In this document: positions 25,160-34,272 of the stretch, piece by piece
Position numbering within the stretch: position 1 is the stretch's first letter
Layout of the letters: each line of letters begins with the position of its first letter
Source of the DNA: Streptomyces durocortorensis
Lineage (GTDB): Bacteria > Actinomycetota > Actinomycetes > Streptomycetales > Streptomycetaceae
NCBI RefSeq assembly: GCF_016901035.1
Contig: NZ_JAFEUF010000010.1
Span: forward strand, 1-57,374
DNA length: 57,374 bases
Direction of reading: 5' to 3'
Made by a program: the position numbers and the translations under genes
The notes under the pieces: model-generated
Seen by the model: the letters and a program-made list of their open reading frames with translations, nothing else
Told to the model about the DNA's origin: nothing
Databases searched by the model: none

Positions 25160-26035
25160 TCACACGTTGGGCACCTTGAGCCGGTCCCAACTGCTCTTCC
25201 CGGGAATGCCGTCCGCGTCGCCTCCCGAGTAGCCCAGCTTGCGCTGCCAGGCGGCGTACGACTTCCGGTCGGCCTCGGACCAGGCCGGTCCTGGGCCCAC
25301 CGTGTACCGGCCGCAGCCCTCGGCCACCAGACGCTTGCCCATCGCCGTGACGATCGCGCTGTTACGGCCCACCGTGAAGAACGCGGCCCCCGGGAACGGC
25401 TCGTACGTCGGCTTCGGCGGCGGCTCGGAAGGGCCGTCCGGGGAGCCGCCCAGCCGCTTGCCGATCCGGGTGCGCATCGAGTTCATCGTGAAGCCGCGCG
25501 GATCGATCTTGCCCGGCTGCCACTCCAGATGCCCGATCACGGACCGCTGCGACCAGCGGTGCGCCCGGCAGACGGCGGCGGCGGCCCGCTCGATCGCCAG
25601 CAGCTGGGCCGCCGGCCAAGGGTCCTTGCCGTCGCCGAGGTTGACGCACTCGAAACCATAGAAGTGCCGGTTGCCGTCGGTGTTGGCCTCGTTGTCCGGG
25701 GGCAGCGCCTTCTCCGCGATGACGGCGCGCAGCACGTCGTCGTCGCCGAGCCCGGCGTGGTTGGCCCGCCCGTTCCCCACGAGGTGGACGGTCCCGTCCT
25801 TGGCGATGACCCCGTGGCAGAGCGGGCCGGGCAGGGCGGAGTGGCCGTTGTAGCAGAGCTCGACCGAGGACGCGGTGCCCGAGGTGACGGTGTGATGGAT
25901 CATCACCCCGTGCGCCGGGCCCCACGGGCCTTTGTGGTTGCGGTTGTTGGTACGCCAGCTCCGGTGTTCGACGACGTGGAGGCCTTCGTCGCGGAGGGCT
26001 TTGAGCAGCTTGTCGGCGGACAGCGGCGTCGCCAT
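25160..26035 (-). CDS. Endolysin-like N-acetylmuramoyl-L-alanine amidase
   Basis: 291 residues from ATG 26033-26035, with AAAGGAG seven bases upstream. The N-terminal domain (~1-175) is an Amidase_2/PGRP (T7-lysozyme-like) zinc hydrolase that cleaves the MurNAc-L-Ala bond: VMIHHTVTSG, GRANHAGLGDDD, FYGFECVNLGDG and VIGHLEWQPGKIDPRG carry the expected ligands. A Pro-rich linker leads to a ~75-residue C-terminal peptidoglycan-binding module (SAIVTAMGKRLVAEGCG, YAAWQRKLGYSGGDADGIPG). No signal peptide or TM segment is visible, which is typical of actinophage lysins released by a holin. No holin or phage gene is nearby. Confidence 0.87.
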   Translation of the reverse strand: MATPLSADKLLKALRDEGLHVVEHRSWRTNNRNHKGPWGPAHGVMIHHTVTSGTASSVELCYNGHSALPGPLCHGVIAKDGTVHLVGNGRANHAGLGDDDVLRAVIAEKALPPDNEANTDGNRHFYGFECVNLGDGKDPWPAAQLLAIERAAAAVCRAHRWSQRSVIGHLEWQPGKIDPRGFTMNSMRTRIGKRLGGSPDGPSEPPPKPTYEPFPGAAFFTVGRNSAIVTAMGKRLVAEGCGRYTVGPGPAWSEADRKSYAAWQRKLGYSGGDADGIPGKSSWDRLKVPNV

Positions 26036-26339
26036 CGCGGCGCTCCTTTCCCTGATGGTGCGTAGTTCACGCGGGCGCTTCGGTGTGCGGGCGGCGGGAC
26101 CGTGGTGGACGGACGGCGGCACGGGGCCGCGGATGCCCGCCGGGTGACGGTGCGGGGCGGGGGCCGGTCCCGCGGAGGGGATTCCGCCTTTCGGAGCCCA
26201 CCTGATCGATTTGCCCGCTCCCATGCCCTGACGAACGTCCCGTCGGGCGGAAGGTTTCAGCGCGCTCGAACTCCCGTCCGGGTATGTCCGAACTCCTGCC
26301 CGAAGGTCGCGGGCGTCGGATGCGTCGGTCTGCTCCCGC

Positions 26340-26543
26340 CGTCCCTTCGTGCAGCGAGGGCCGGATCGCGCGCACCGCCTCGTGGACGGCCGGAGTGAAG
26401 AGGTGGGCGCCGACGATCGCCAGACCGCTCCGGGGAGCCGTGGGTTCTTCCTCCGGGGACACCGCGCGTCCCTGGTCGTCCAGTTCGGCCACGCCGAAGA
26501 CGGCGAGGTCGGAGACCCGGGTCGTCTGCGCTACGGCATTCAA
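26340..26543 (-). pseudogene. Fragment of a StrD/RfbA-like sugar-nucleotidyltransferase
   Basis: About 65 residues look like the middle of a long-form glucose-1-phosphate thymidylyltransferase: VSDLAVFGVAELDDQGRAVS, then SGLAIVGAHLFTPAVHEAVR and AIRPSLHEG. The frame then degenerates into arginine/proline-rich sequence and reaches no domain end, and nothing homologous precedes it. It is a remnant flanked by non-coding sequence (26036-26339 shows nothing else I can support). Confidence 0.6.
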
Positions 26544-26677
26544 AAGCCCCCGAGCGTCGGCCGGTTCGTATGCCGGCCGTCGCGGCGATCACTTGTGTGC
26601 ACGTGCCTGACGCGCAAGGCGTGGGCGCTCCGGCGCGGGGGCCGCCTCGCCTCCGCACCATGTACCTCCCTGTTGGT

Positions 26678-26698
26678 GTATCTTCGCCATGAAGATAC
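26678..26698. promoter_or_regulatory. MarR operator: perfect 8-bp inverted repeat
   Basis: GTATCTTC and GAAGATAC are separated by five bases (GCCAT), 74 bases before the MarR start. The minus-strand reading AAGATACACCAA recurs as AAGATACACCAG upstream of the MFS gene. On the minus strand a GGGAGG and ATG (26661) follow the motif in the same layout as the MFS gene start, suggesting a lost divergent gene. Confidence 0.7.
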
Positions 26699-26771
26699 GT
26701 CCCTCGGGTAAGTTGTCGAACCCGGTGACGGAGCGTGTCACCCAGGCAGATGGGGAAGTTGGAGCATGTCG

Positions 26772-27299
26772 ATGGAGGAAGCGGACTCCGGTGCACTTGA
26801 GGCCCAGCGCGACCGCCTCATGGACGGACTCAGGGCGTTCGGCGCGAACTACACCGATTTCACGCAGCGTTTCGCGACCTGGCTCGGTCTGCACTCCACG
26901 GACGCCGCGGCCCTGACCGAGATCCTCTATGCGGAGGACCAGGGCGTGCCGCTGTCGCCCGCCCGGCTGAGCGAGCGGATCTCCCTCTCGTCCGGCGCCA
27001 CCGCGACCCTGCTGAACCGCCTGGAGACGGCCGGGCACATCGTGCGGACCCGGGAGCACACCGACCGCCGGATCGTGACGCTGCGCAGCAGCCCCGACGT
27101 CAGGCCGCGGGCCGAGGAGTTCTTCGGCCCCTACGCCCAGCGCATGGCCGAGGTCATGGCCCGGTACAGCCCCGACCAGCTCCAGCAGTTCGAGGACTTC
27201 ATCGCCCAGCTCCGCGACACCATGGACTCCCTGCTCGCCGACGAGTACGACGAGCGCCGCCCGAGGGGTTCCCACACAAGGAACGGGACCAGAGAGTGA
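26772..27299 (+). CDS. MarR family transcriptional regulator
   Basis: 175-residue regulator. A helical dimer region precedes the winged HTH, whose core reads LSPARLSERISLSSGATATL, with LLNRLETAGHIVRTREHTDR and RRIVTLRSS forming the recognition helix and wing. The ATG at 26772 has GGAG seven bases upstream; an ATG at 26766 is only one base from it. It is probably autoregulated through the palindrome at 26678-26698 and controls the MFS exporter 770 bases downstream. A UvrA-like gene remnant starts within its stop codon (GTGA), so the original operon was regulator plus ATPase. Confidence 0.9.
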   Translation: MEEADSGALEAQRDRLMDGLRAFGANYTDFTQRFATWLGLHSTDAAALTEILYAEDQGVPLSPARLSERISLSSGATATLLNRLETAGHIVRTREHTDRRIVTLRSSPDVRPRAEEFFGPYAQRMAEVMARYSPDQLQQFEDFIAQLRDTMDSLLADEYDERRPRGSHTRNGTRE

Positions 27300-27588
27300 G
27301 CTCATCGAAAGCCTCAGCACGTGCGGGCGGCCGTTCCCTGTCGCTCAACGAAGGTGCGATCACCTTCCCCAACTTCGCCGTGGGCTCGGTCTTCTGGTCG
27401 ACGGCGGCGCCTCGGTCATCGTCATCGAGCACAACCTCGGCATCGTCGCCCACGCGGACTGGGTCGTCGACCTCGGGCCCGGCGCCGGGGGCGACGGCGG
27501 CCGCATCGTCTACGAAGGCCCTCCCGCCAAGATGCTGAAGACCGGGAAGTCGATGACCGGCCGCTTCCTGCACGCGTCCCGGTCGTAA
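27296..27588 (+). pseudogene. Collapsed UvrA-like drug-resistance ATPase gene
   Basis: The frame opens with GTG overlapping the MarR stop and reads VSSSKASARAGG, like the N-terminus of actinobacterial UvrA paralogues. It jumps to SLSLNEGAITFPNFAVGS, an internal UvrA motif, then, after a frame change near 27390, to the extreme C-terminus: SVIVIEHNLGIVAHADWVVD, LGPGAGGDGGRIVYEG and a TAA at 27586. Walker A, signature and zinc modules are all missing. A gene of roughly 2.3 kb has been reduced to under 300 bp by at least two internal deletions. Confidence 0.75.
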
Positions 27589-27594
27589 CCCTTC

Positions 27595-27943
27595 CTACCC
27601 TTCCCGCACACCGCACACCGCGCGACGGGGCCCTGCGGACCGATTCCGACGGACCGGACCGCAGGGCCCGCAGCGCACTGAGGCCCTGCGCTCCGCCGTC
27701 ACGTGCCAGACCGGCATCGTCGCCCGGCCCGTCCCGTCCAGCCGCAGACCCGCCGGCTGGTCCGCCGTGACCTCGGCGTCCGGGTACTCCTCCTTGATCA
27801 TGGCCGCGATGTCCTCCGGCAGCAGCGAACTGCTGTACGCCACCGCCTCCACGGCCACCACGTCCCGGACGCTCCCGGCCATCCGGCGCAGGTTCACCGC
27901 AACTGTGCCGGTGCGGCCCGGGGAACGGGGCGTCCAGTTTGGT
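27595..27943 (-). pseudogene. Unrecognised short ORF, possibly frameshifted
   Basis: An uninterrupted reading from about 27897 gives protein-like sequence (MAGSVRDVVAVEAVAYSSSL, LPEDIAAMIKEEYPDAEVTA, ATMPVWHVTAE) before becoming arginine-rich. A GTG with AGGAGGG just upstream (27944-27946) opens MTKLDAPFPG in a different frame; a single-base shift near 27920 would join the two. I do not recognise the family. It may be a small broken gene or a remnant of a longer one. Confidence 0.3.
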
Positions 27944-28047
27944 CACCCCCTCCTCGTGCGGCCCCCTCGGACGACCCCTCCGCGTTCACCCTCGCCATGC
28001 CGCTACTCGATTTGACGGCCACAGCGCGCAGAGTTACCTTCACTATA

Positions 28048-28059
28048 AAGATACACCAG
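28048..28059 (+). promoter_or_regulatory. Second MarR half site upstream of the MFS gene
   Basis: AAGATACACCAG matches the motif found on the minus strand at the MarR gene. The other half (TTACCTTCACT) is degenerate. TATAAA overlaps the site and GGAGGA follows, so bound regulator would cover the promoter. Confidence 0.55.
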
Positions 28060-28071
28060 GGTGGAGGAACC

Positions 28072-29700
28072 GTGATCGCCACAGAAGAGACCCCGTCCAT
28101 GCGTCAATGGCTCGGCCTCGTCGCCGTGTCCTTGGGCGTGGCCCTGATCGTTGTCGACATCACCATCGTCAACGTGATCCTCGCCCCGATCATCGAGGAC
28201 CTGGAGGTCACCTCGGTCGAGGCCCAGTGGGTCCAGGAGTCGTACGCGATCATCTTCGCGGCCCTGCTCCTGATCTCCGGGCGCCTGTCCGATCTGCACG
28301 GGGCCCGCAAGATCTTCCTCATCGGCCTCGTCGTCTTCGGGCTCACCAGCCTGGTGGCGGCGGTCGCCCCCAACGGCGGCCTGCTGATCCTCGCCCGCTT
28401 CCTGCAGGGCATCGGCGGCGCCATGATCCTGCCGACTTCGCTGGCCCTGGTGAACGCGACGTTCACCGGCAAGGCCCGAGGGCAGGCGTTCGCCGTCTGG
28501 GGATCGACCATCGGAGCCGCGGCGGCCGTGGGTCCGCTGCTGGGCGGCTGGCTCGCCGACTTCTCCTGGCGCTGGGCCTTCGGCATCAACATCCCGCTGG
28601 TGGCGCTGATCATCGCCGGCGCCCTCTACTACCTGCCCGCCTCGCCCCGTACGCGCGGCAGCATCGACGTCCTCGGCGGCGTCCTGTCGGCGATCGGGCT
28701 CGGCTTCCTCGCGTTCGGGCTGATCGAGGGCCGTACGTACGGCTGGCTCAAGACCATCGAACCGCTGGAGGTCGCCGGCATCTCCTGGAGCGGCGGCCCC
28801 TCCCCGGTCTTCGTCGCGTTCGTCGTGTCCATCCTCGTCATGGTGGTCTTCTGGCGGCGGCAGACGGCCCTCAGTCGGCGCAACGAGGAGCCGCTGATGG
28901 ATGTGCGGCTGTTCTCCATCGCCTCGTTCCGCAACGGCAACGTCGTCACGCTGGTCGTCGGACTCGGTGAGTTCGGCATCATCGCGGTGATGCCGCTCTG
29001 GCTGCAGTTCGCCCTCGACTACAGCGCGTTCCAGGCGGGCCTGGCGCTCGTCGCCCTCGCGGCGGGCAGCTTCTGTGCCAGCGGCGCGAGTTTCTCGATG
29101 TCCAGCGCGCCGATCACCCTGGTGCGCCTCGGCCTGATCCTCGAAGCGGCGGGCCTGGCGATGCTGGGCCTGATCGCGGCCACCGACAGCGCCTGGTGGC
29201 TGATCGCGATCGCCCTGTTCGTCTACGGCATCGGGGTCGGCTTCGCCACCGCGCAGGTCACCAACATCGTGCTCGTGGACGTGCCCGCCGAGAGCGCCGG
29301 ACAGGGGTCGGGCCTCCAGAGCGCGTCCCGCGAACTCGGCGCCGCGCTCGGCATCGCCGTGCTGACGACCCTGTTCTTCACCACGATCACCTCCAACCTG
29401 CGCGACAGTCTGACCGGCTCCGGGGTTCCCGACGAACAGGCCCGGGAGCTGAGCGGTGTGGTGACCGACAGCGCCGGTTCGGTCATCCCGGGCCTCGCGG
29501 CGGACCCGCAGACCGCGTCCGCCGCCGACGCCGCACGCCAGGCGATGGCCGACGCGATCGAGGTGTCCAGCTACGTGTGCGCCGGGCTGCTGCTCCTGGC
29601 GCTCGCGGCCACGCTGTTCGTCAAGCCCCGCAACCCCGGCGGCGGGAGCGCCGCCGAGGACAAGCACGAGGTGACGAAGCCGGAGCCGAGCGCGCACTGA
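28072..29700 (+). CDS. MFS multidrug exporter, DHA2 (14-TM) family
   Basis: 542-residue drug:proton antiporter. Motif C-like and motif D features are clear: ALIVVDITIVNVILAPI in TM1, ALLLISGRLSDLHGARKIFL (motif A with loop RLSDLHGARK), GAAAAVGPLLGGWLADF (motif C), and a 14-helix pattern with the DHA2 central pair. The GTG at 28072 follows GGAGGA (28063-28068); in-frame sequence upstream is non-coding. The shared operator motif puts it under the MarR protein. It has lost its UvrA-like neighbour but appears intact. The final ~25 residues are hydrophilic. Confidence 0.92.
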   Translation: MIATEETPSMRQWLGLVAVSLGVALIVVDITIVNVILAPIIEDLEVTSVEAQWVQESYAIIFAALLLISGRLSDLHGARKIFLIGLVVFGLTSLVAAVAPNGGLLILARFLQGIGGAMILPTSLALVNATFTGKARGQAFAVWGSTIGAAAAVGPLLGGWLADFSWRWAFGINIPLVALIIAGALYYLPASPRTRGSIDVLGGVLSAIGLGFLAFGLIEGRTYGWLKTIEPLEVAGISWSGGPSPVFVAFVVSILVMVVFWRRQTALSRRNEEPLMDVRLFSIASFRNGNVVTLVVGLGEFGIIAVMPLWLQFALDYSAFQAGLALVALAAGSFCASGASFSMSSAPITLVRLGLILEAAGLAMLGLIAATDSAWWLIAIALFVYGIGVGFATAQVTNIVLVDVPAESAGQGSGLQSASRELGAALGIAVLTTLFFTTITSNLRDSLTGSGVPDEQARELSGVVTDSAGSVIPGLAADPQTASAADAARQAMADAIEVSSYVCAGLLLLALAATLFVKPRNPGGGSAAEDKHEVTKPEPSAH

Positions 29701-29701
29701 T

Positions 29702-29915
29702 CGACCCGGTCGGCCGGCGTCGGCCCCACGAAGGTCAGCACCACGCAGACGACGGCCGTGACGCGATGGTGGTGGTCGCTGATCCGGGATCCACGACTGG
29801 ACCAGGAAGGTGTGCGCCAGGACGGTCCGCCAACTCGGCCAGATCTCGGCGGGTATGAAGGTCAGCAGCACCGCCGGGACCGAGCCCGCGACGTACACCG
29901 GGAAGAGACCGGTGA
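29702..29915 (-). pseudogene. Remnant of an acyltransferase-3 (OafA-like) membrane protein
   Basis: Minus-strand translation gives GSVPAVLLTFIPAEIWPSW, then RTVLAHTFLVQSWIPDQ, which resembles the TM region around the LLQSW(V/I)PD motif of acyltransferase-3 enzymes. A neighbouring frame continues HHRVTAVVCVVLTFVG, implying a frameshift. Both ends are missing. Confidence 0.45.
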
Positions 29916-30000
29916 GAGGGGGGCATCCCCCGCCCGGCAGGGCACGAACGGGATACGCGCGGGCAGCCGCGCGCGGTGTGCGGCGGGCGTGCGGAAGCCG

Positions 30001-30052
30001 AGGAAGGCGAAGAAGAAAGAGAAGGAGAGAAGGAGAAGAAGGTGGGGGAGGG
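30001..30052 (+). repeat. Polypurine tract
   Basis: About 50 bases consist of A and G with only two interruptions, strikingly AG-rich for this genome. The opposite strand is polypyrimidine. No gene is apparent; the tract lies in the 29.70-30.22 kb gene-free stretch next to the acyltransferase remnant. Confidence 0.7.
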
Positions 30053-30225
30053 CGCGTTGCGGTGGTCCGGCGCGATGAAAGCGATGCGGGCCGGGAGTCC
30101 GGTCGTCCCCGACGGGTCCTGCCGGCGAAGAGGGGGCCGGTGCGACGATGCGCTGGCATCCCCGGGATGAATCGAATCTTCTTCACCGCAGGCCGACGTG
30201 TCAACGACGGCCCTGAACGACGAGA

Positions 30226-30248
30226 AGGCCCTCCTGTGCGGAGGGCCT
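30226..30248 (-). terminator. Terminator of the tRNA-Arg gene
   Basis: Perfect 9-bp stem AGGCCCTCC/GGAGGGCCT around a 5-base loop, 20 bases past the tRNA 3' end. In the minus-strand direction it is followed by TCTCGTCGTTC. Confidence 0.85.
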
Positions 30249-30267
30249 CACGGTGGTGCGGTCGGTG

Positions 30268-30340
30268 CGCCCCCGGCAGGACTCGAACCTGCGGCCAAGC
30301 GCTTAGAAGGCGCCTGCTCTATCCACTGAGCTACGGGGGC
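30268..30340 (-). tRNA. tRNA-Arg, anticodon UCU
   Basis: A full cloverleaf can be drawn on the minus strand: acceptor GCCCCCG/CGGGGGC, D-arm GCTC-AGTGGATA-GAGC, anticodon loop CTTCTAA (anticodon TCT, reads AGA) on a GGCGC/GCGCT stem, and T-arm GCAGG-TTCGAGT-CCTGC. The discriminator is G and CCA is not encoded. AGA is a rare codon in this GC-rich genome, so this is a low-demand tRNA. Confidence 0.95.
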
Positions 30341-30646
30341 CGGGAGTCCTGATCGGTGGTTCCGTGGCCGTGCCGGGACAAGGATAGGGCTCCGATCCCC
30401 TGGACCCGGTTGCTTCACCTGCGTGGCACGATGTGGAGGTTCGGTGAAGCGAACCGATAATCGCAGGTAGGTGCGAATCCCGCAGCGCTTTTCGCCCGCC
30501 GCGCCCCGGGTGTTGTGCACTCGTTATGCCCCCGCCCCACTCGTCCCCTCTGTCCTGACTCTGTCCAGAGGGTGGAACCGCCGCGCAGAGGGGTCTATAC
30601 GCTTCAAAAAGGCTCCAAAATTGGGCATTCTTCGCATGTGGTGACC
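30341..30646. other. Intergenic region between tRNA-Arg and the GTPase pair
   Basis: 306 bases with no gene. It must hold the tRNA promoter (minus) and the GTPase promoter (plus). A 6-bp inverted repeat GGTTCG-N6-CGAACC lies at 30438-30455. TATACG at 30596-30601 is a possible -10 element for the GTPase gene, but no convincing -35 accompanies it. Confidence 0.4.
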
Positions 30647-32290
30647 ATGGACGTACGGCCTCAGCTCATCGACGCACTTTCCGCCCTGCGCGACCGTGTC
30701 GCCGCCGTGCGTCTCCCACTGCCCCTGCCGGGGGCCGAACGCGCCCGGCAGACCAGGGTCGAACTCCTCGCCCAGCTCGACGACTACCTCCTGCCACGCC
30801 TCAAGGACCCCGAGGCGCCGCTCCTCGCCGTGATCGGCGGATCCACCGGGGCCGGGAAGTCCACCCTGGTCAATTCGCTGGTGGGGTGCCGGGTCAGCCA
30901 GGCCGGGGTGCTGCGGCCCACCACCCGGACCCCGGTGCTGGTCTGCCACCCGGACGACCACCACTGGTTCGCCGGGGTACGGGTGCTGCCGCAGCTCACC
31001 CGGATCTGGCTGCCGCCGGGGCAGACGCCCGACCCGGACGGCCTCGACGACCTCGCCGCACGCGGGGAGGACGGGGAGATGGCCCTGCGGGTGGAGACCG
31101 CGCTCAGCCTGCCCCGCGGGCTCGCGCTCCTGGACGCCCCCGACATCGACTCGCTCGTCGTCCGCAACCGCGTCCTGGCCGCCGAACTCATCTGCGCCGC
31201 CGACGTCTGGGTGATGGTCACCACCGCCTCCCGCTACGCCGACGCCGTGCCCTGGCACCTGCTGCGTACCGCGAAGGAGTACGACGCCGCCCTCGTCACC
31301 GTCCTCGACCGGGTGCCCCACCAGGTGATCGCCGAGGTCTCCCGGCAGTACGCGGCGCTGCTGACCCGGTCCGGACTCGGGGACGTACCCCGCTTCACCA
31401 TCCCCGAACTGCCCGAGTCCACCGGCGGCGGCAGCGGACTGCTCCCCACCAGCGCCGTCGCCCCGCTGCGCGCCTGGCTCGCCCACCGGGCCCAGGACCC
31501 CGCCGCCCGGCAGCAGGCGGTGGGGCGCACCGCCTCCGGCGTCATCGAGTCGCTCAACGTACGGATGCCCGCCCTGGCCTCCGCGGTCGCCGCCCAGTAC
31601 GCCGCCTCCGTACGGCTGACCGGGGTGGTCGACGAGGCGTACGGCAAGGAGGCCGCCCGGATCCGCCGCCGCCTGAAGAGCGGGGCGGTGCTCTCCGGGG
31701 ACGCGCGGACCCGGTGGCGCGGCTACCCCCTCTACAGCACGCCCGAGGAACTCCTCGAAGCCCTCGTCGACAGCCTGGTGGCTCTGCTCCAGTGCTCGGT
31801 CTCCGCCGCCGACGAACAGATCCGCACCCAGTGGCGCCGCGAACCCGCCGGGGCCCTGTTCCGGTTCGAGGACGCCGGGCGGGAGGCCGGCGGCTGGGGG
31901 CCCGCCGAGGACGTCGAAGGGCGGATCGCCGTCGCCGTACGCCGGTGGCGCCGGGTTCTGGAGGAGCTGGCCGAGGAGGAGGTGCGCCAGCTCGACCGCA
32001 GTGTCGCGCCCGCCCCCGAGACCGTCGCCGCGCTCCTCGCGGCCGCCCTCCTCGGTGGGCGGCGCGCCCGGGCGGCGGGGGAGCAGCTCGCCGAACGCAT
32101 CGGCGCCCAGGGCGCGCTGCGCCTCCGCGACAAGGGCGGTGAGCTGCTCACGACCTACCTCGACCAGGTCCTCGGCGGCGAACGCGAACGCCGCCTCGCC
32201 CCGCTCGACGCGCTCGACGTCACCCCCGAACCCCAGGCCGAACTGATCGCCGCGCTTTCCGTACTGCAGAAGGAGAGGTGGCAGCGATGA
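30647..32290 (+). CDS. Dynamin-like GTPase, soluble member of a pair
   Basis: 547 residues from ATG 30647 (GTGs at 30638 and 30641 are alternatives). The G1/P-loop is [19 protein letters not shown], the switch-II region is [10 protein letters not shown], and the G4 position is weak ([11 protein letters not shown]). A long helical C-terminal half follows, without TM segments. The gene overlaps the next GTPase gene by ATGA. A soluble plus membrane-bound pair of this kind resembles the DynA/DynB dynamins that stabilise sporulation septa in Streptomyces; that equivalence is an inference from architecture and the adjacent SSB gene. Confidence 0.75.
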   Translation: MDVRPQLIDALSALRDRVAAVRLPLPLPGAERARQTRVELLAQLDDYLLPRLKDPEAPLLAVIGGSTGAGKSTLVNSLVGCRVSQAGVLRPTTRTPVLVCHPDDHHWFAGVRVLPQLTRIWLPPGQTPDPDGLDDLAARGEDGEMALRVETALSLPRGLALLDAPDIDSLVVRNRVLAAELICAADVWVMVTTASRYADAVPWHLLRTAKEYDAALVTVLDRVPHQVIAEVSRQYAALLTRSGLGDVPRFTIPELPESTGGGSGLLPTSAVAPLRAWLAHRAQDPAARQQAVGRTASGVIESLNVRMPALASAVAAQYAASVRLTGVVDEAYGKEAARIRRRLKSGAVLSGDARTRWRGYPLYSTPEELLEALVDSLVALLQCSVSAADEQIRTQWRREPAGALFRFEDAGREAGGWGPAEDVEGRIAVAVRRWRRVLEELAEEEVRQLDRSVAPAPETVAALLAAALLGGRRARAAGEQLAERIGAQGALRLRDKGGELLTTYLDQVLGGERERRLAPLDALDVTPEPQAELIAALSVLQKERWQR

Positions 32291-34170
32291 CTGCCGTCAC
32301 GGACGAGGACCACGGCAAAGACAGCGACAGCGGTACGGGGAAGACGGACGGGCGCAAGGACGGGCGCTGGGACGACGGGCTCATCGCCCGGCGCGCGGCT
32401 GCCGCCGAGGCCCGCGAAGCCGGGGAGAGCGAACCCCGTACGCCCGCCGAGGACGACGCGGACCCGCAGGTCGAGGCGTACGCCCCCGCCGAGGGGCCGC
32501 TGCCCACCCGGCTCGACGCCCTGCGCGAACTCGTCGGGCTCTCCCGCGCCCGGCTCGACCGGGACACCCTCGCCGAGGCGGGACGCGTGCTGGACGAGGC
32601 GGCGGCCCGGCAGCGGCTCTCCTCGCGGCACACGGTCATCGCCGTCGCGGGAGCCACCGGCAGCGGGAAGTCGACGCTGTTCAACGCGCTCGCCGGGGCC
32701 CCCATCTCCGACACCGGGCTGCGCCGGCCCACCACCTCCCAGCCCATCGCGTGCAGCTGGACGGACGGGGCGGCCGGTCTGCTGGACCGCCTGGCCGTCC
32801 CGGGGCGGCTGCGCCGCAGGCCCCACCCCGGGCCCGCCGCCTTCGACGAGGCGCTCCAGGGGCTCGTCCTGGTCGACCTGCCCGACCACGACTCGGCGGC
32901 CACCGAACACCGCGCCCAGGTGGACCGGGTGCTGGCCCTGGTCGACGCGGTGATCTGGGTCGTCGACCCGGAGAAGTACGCGGACGCCGCCCTCCACGAG
33001 CGCTATCTGCGCCCCCTCGCCGGACACGCCGAGGTCACCTTCGTCGTCCTCAACCAGACGGACCGGCTGCCCGGTGAGGCGGCCGACCTCGTCCTCGACG
33101 ACCTCCGCCGCCTCCTGGACGAGGACGGCATCGCGCTCGGCGAGCACGGCGAACCCGGCGCCACCGTCATGTCCCTGTCCGCGCTCACCGGCGACGGGGT
33201 GCCCGAACTCCGCGAGATGATCGGCCGGTTCGTCCAGGACCGCACCGCCGCCACCCGCCGCCTCTCCGCCGACGTCGACGCGGCGGCCGCGCGGCTGCGC
33301 CGGGTGTACGTGGCCGAGGGGCGGCCCGGTCTCGGCGAGCGGGCCCGCGACGAGTTCACCGACCGGCTGGCCGAGGCCGTCGGCGCGGCGGCCGCCGGAC
33401 AGGCCGCCGAGCGGGAGTGGCGCCGGAACGCGAGCCGGGCCTGCGGGACGCCGTGGCTGCGGCTCTGGCGCTGGTACGAGAACCGGGGCCTGCCCGGCAG
33501 CCTGGACCGGCTGGGCCAGGCGCTCACCCCGCCCGAGGAGGAGCTGACGGCCCGGCAGCGGGTGGAGCAGGCGGTGCGGATCGTCGCGGACGACGCCGCG
33601 GACGGGCTGCCCGGACCCTGGGCGCAGGCGGTGCGCGAAGCCGCGTTCACCGGGGCGCAAGGGCTGCCCGAGGCACTGGACGAACTGGCCGTCAGGGCCG
33701 GGGCGCCCGGAGCCTCCAAGCGGGGCGGCGGTCCGGAGGAGGGGCGGAGCACGGGCACGGGCGTCCCGGTCGTCGGCGCCCCGGTCGGCGGCCGGCCGGC
33801 CAAGCCGCCCCGGCCGAAGTGGTGGCCGGCCGCGGTGCTGGCCCAGGTGTCGATGACGCTCCTCCAGATCTTCGGCGGCCTGTGGCTCGTCGGCCAGATC
33901 ATCGGCGTCCTGGAGCCGGGGCTCGTCATCCCCGCGCTCATCATGCTGGCCGGTGTCGTCGGCGGCCCGCTGGTCGAGTGGGCCTGCGCCGCGGCGATCC
34001 GGGGACCGGCCAGACGCTACGGGCAGGACGCCGAGCGGCGGCTGCGCGAGGCGGCGGCCGGGTGCGGCCGGGCCAGGGTCCTGGACCCGGTCGCGGCCGA
34101 GCTGGTGCGCTACCGGGAAGTGCGCGAGCGGTACGTGACGGTGACGGAGTTCTCCACAACCGGCCGGTAG
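32287..34170 (+). CDS. Dynamin-like GTPase with two C-terminal transmembrane helices
   Basis: 627 residues. P-loop [18 protein letters not shown], switch-I region with PTTSQPIA, G3 [10 protein letters not shown] and G4 [11 protein letters not shown] give a complete G domain. A helical stalk follows, then a Gly-rich linker, two TM helices (~518-560: [20 protein letters not shown] and [20 protein letters not shown]) and a cytoplasmic helical tail. The ATG at 32287 overlaps the upstream stop codon. Membrane anchoring plus a stalk fits a membrane-remodelling or septum-associated dynamin acting with the soluble partner. Confidence 0.8.
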   Translation: MTAVTDEDHGKDSDSGTGKTDGRKDGRWDDGLIARRAAAAEAREAGESEPRTPAEDDADPQVEAYAPAEGPLPTRLDALRELVGLSRARLDRDTLAEAGRVLDEAAARQRLSSRHTVIAVAGATGSGKSTLFNALAGAPISDTGLRRPTTSQPIACSWTDGAAGLLDRLAVPGRLRRRPHPGPAAFDEALQGLVLVDLPDHDSAATEHRAQVDRVLALVDAVIWVVDPEKYADAALHERYLRPLAGHAEVTFVVLNQTDRLPGEAADLVLDDLRRLLDEDGIALGEHGEPGATVMSLSALTGDGVPELREMIGRFVQDRTAATRRLSADVDAAAARLRRVYVAEGRPGLGERARDEFTDRLAEAVGAAAAGQAAEREWRRNASRACGTPWLRLWRWYENRGLPGSLDRLGQALTPPEEELTARQRVEQAVRIVADDAADGLPGPWAQAVREAAFTGAQGLPEALDELAVRAGAPGASKRGGGPEEGRSTGTGVPVVGAPVGGRPAKPPRPKWWPAAVLAQVSMTLLQIFGGLWLVGQIIGVLEPGLVIPALIMLAGVVGGPLVEWACAAAIRGPARRYGQDAERRLREAAAGCGRARVLDPVAAELVRYREVRERYVTVTEFSTTGR

Positions 34171-34272
34171 TCCACAGGCCCCGACGCGATTCCTTTCCGG
34201 CGCGCACCATGGAGTGCGTACGACACCGCGGTACGACGAGGTACGCGCGGTGCGAGGAAAGCGGGGCGGGAA

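Noticed and set aside
26257..26661. An intact divergent gene opposite marR starting at the minus-strand ATG 26661
   Set aside because: The start and ribosome binding site look real but the reading is Arg/Gly/Pro-rich with no conserved motif and crosses the nucleotidyltransferase remnant in another frame.
30268..30340. tRNA-Arg as an attachment site with a matching att duplication
   Set aside because: I could not find a second copy of the tRNA 3' end near 26 kb, and there is no integrase. An island boundary remains speculation.
30438..30490. A second, degenerate tRNA or tRNA-like fragment
   Set aside because: GGTTCG and a T-arm-like GTGCGAATCCCGC caught the eye, but no acceptor, D or anticodon stem can be drawn.
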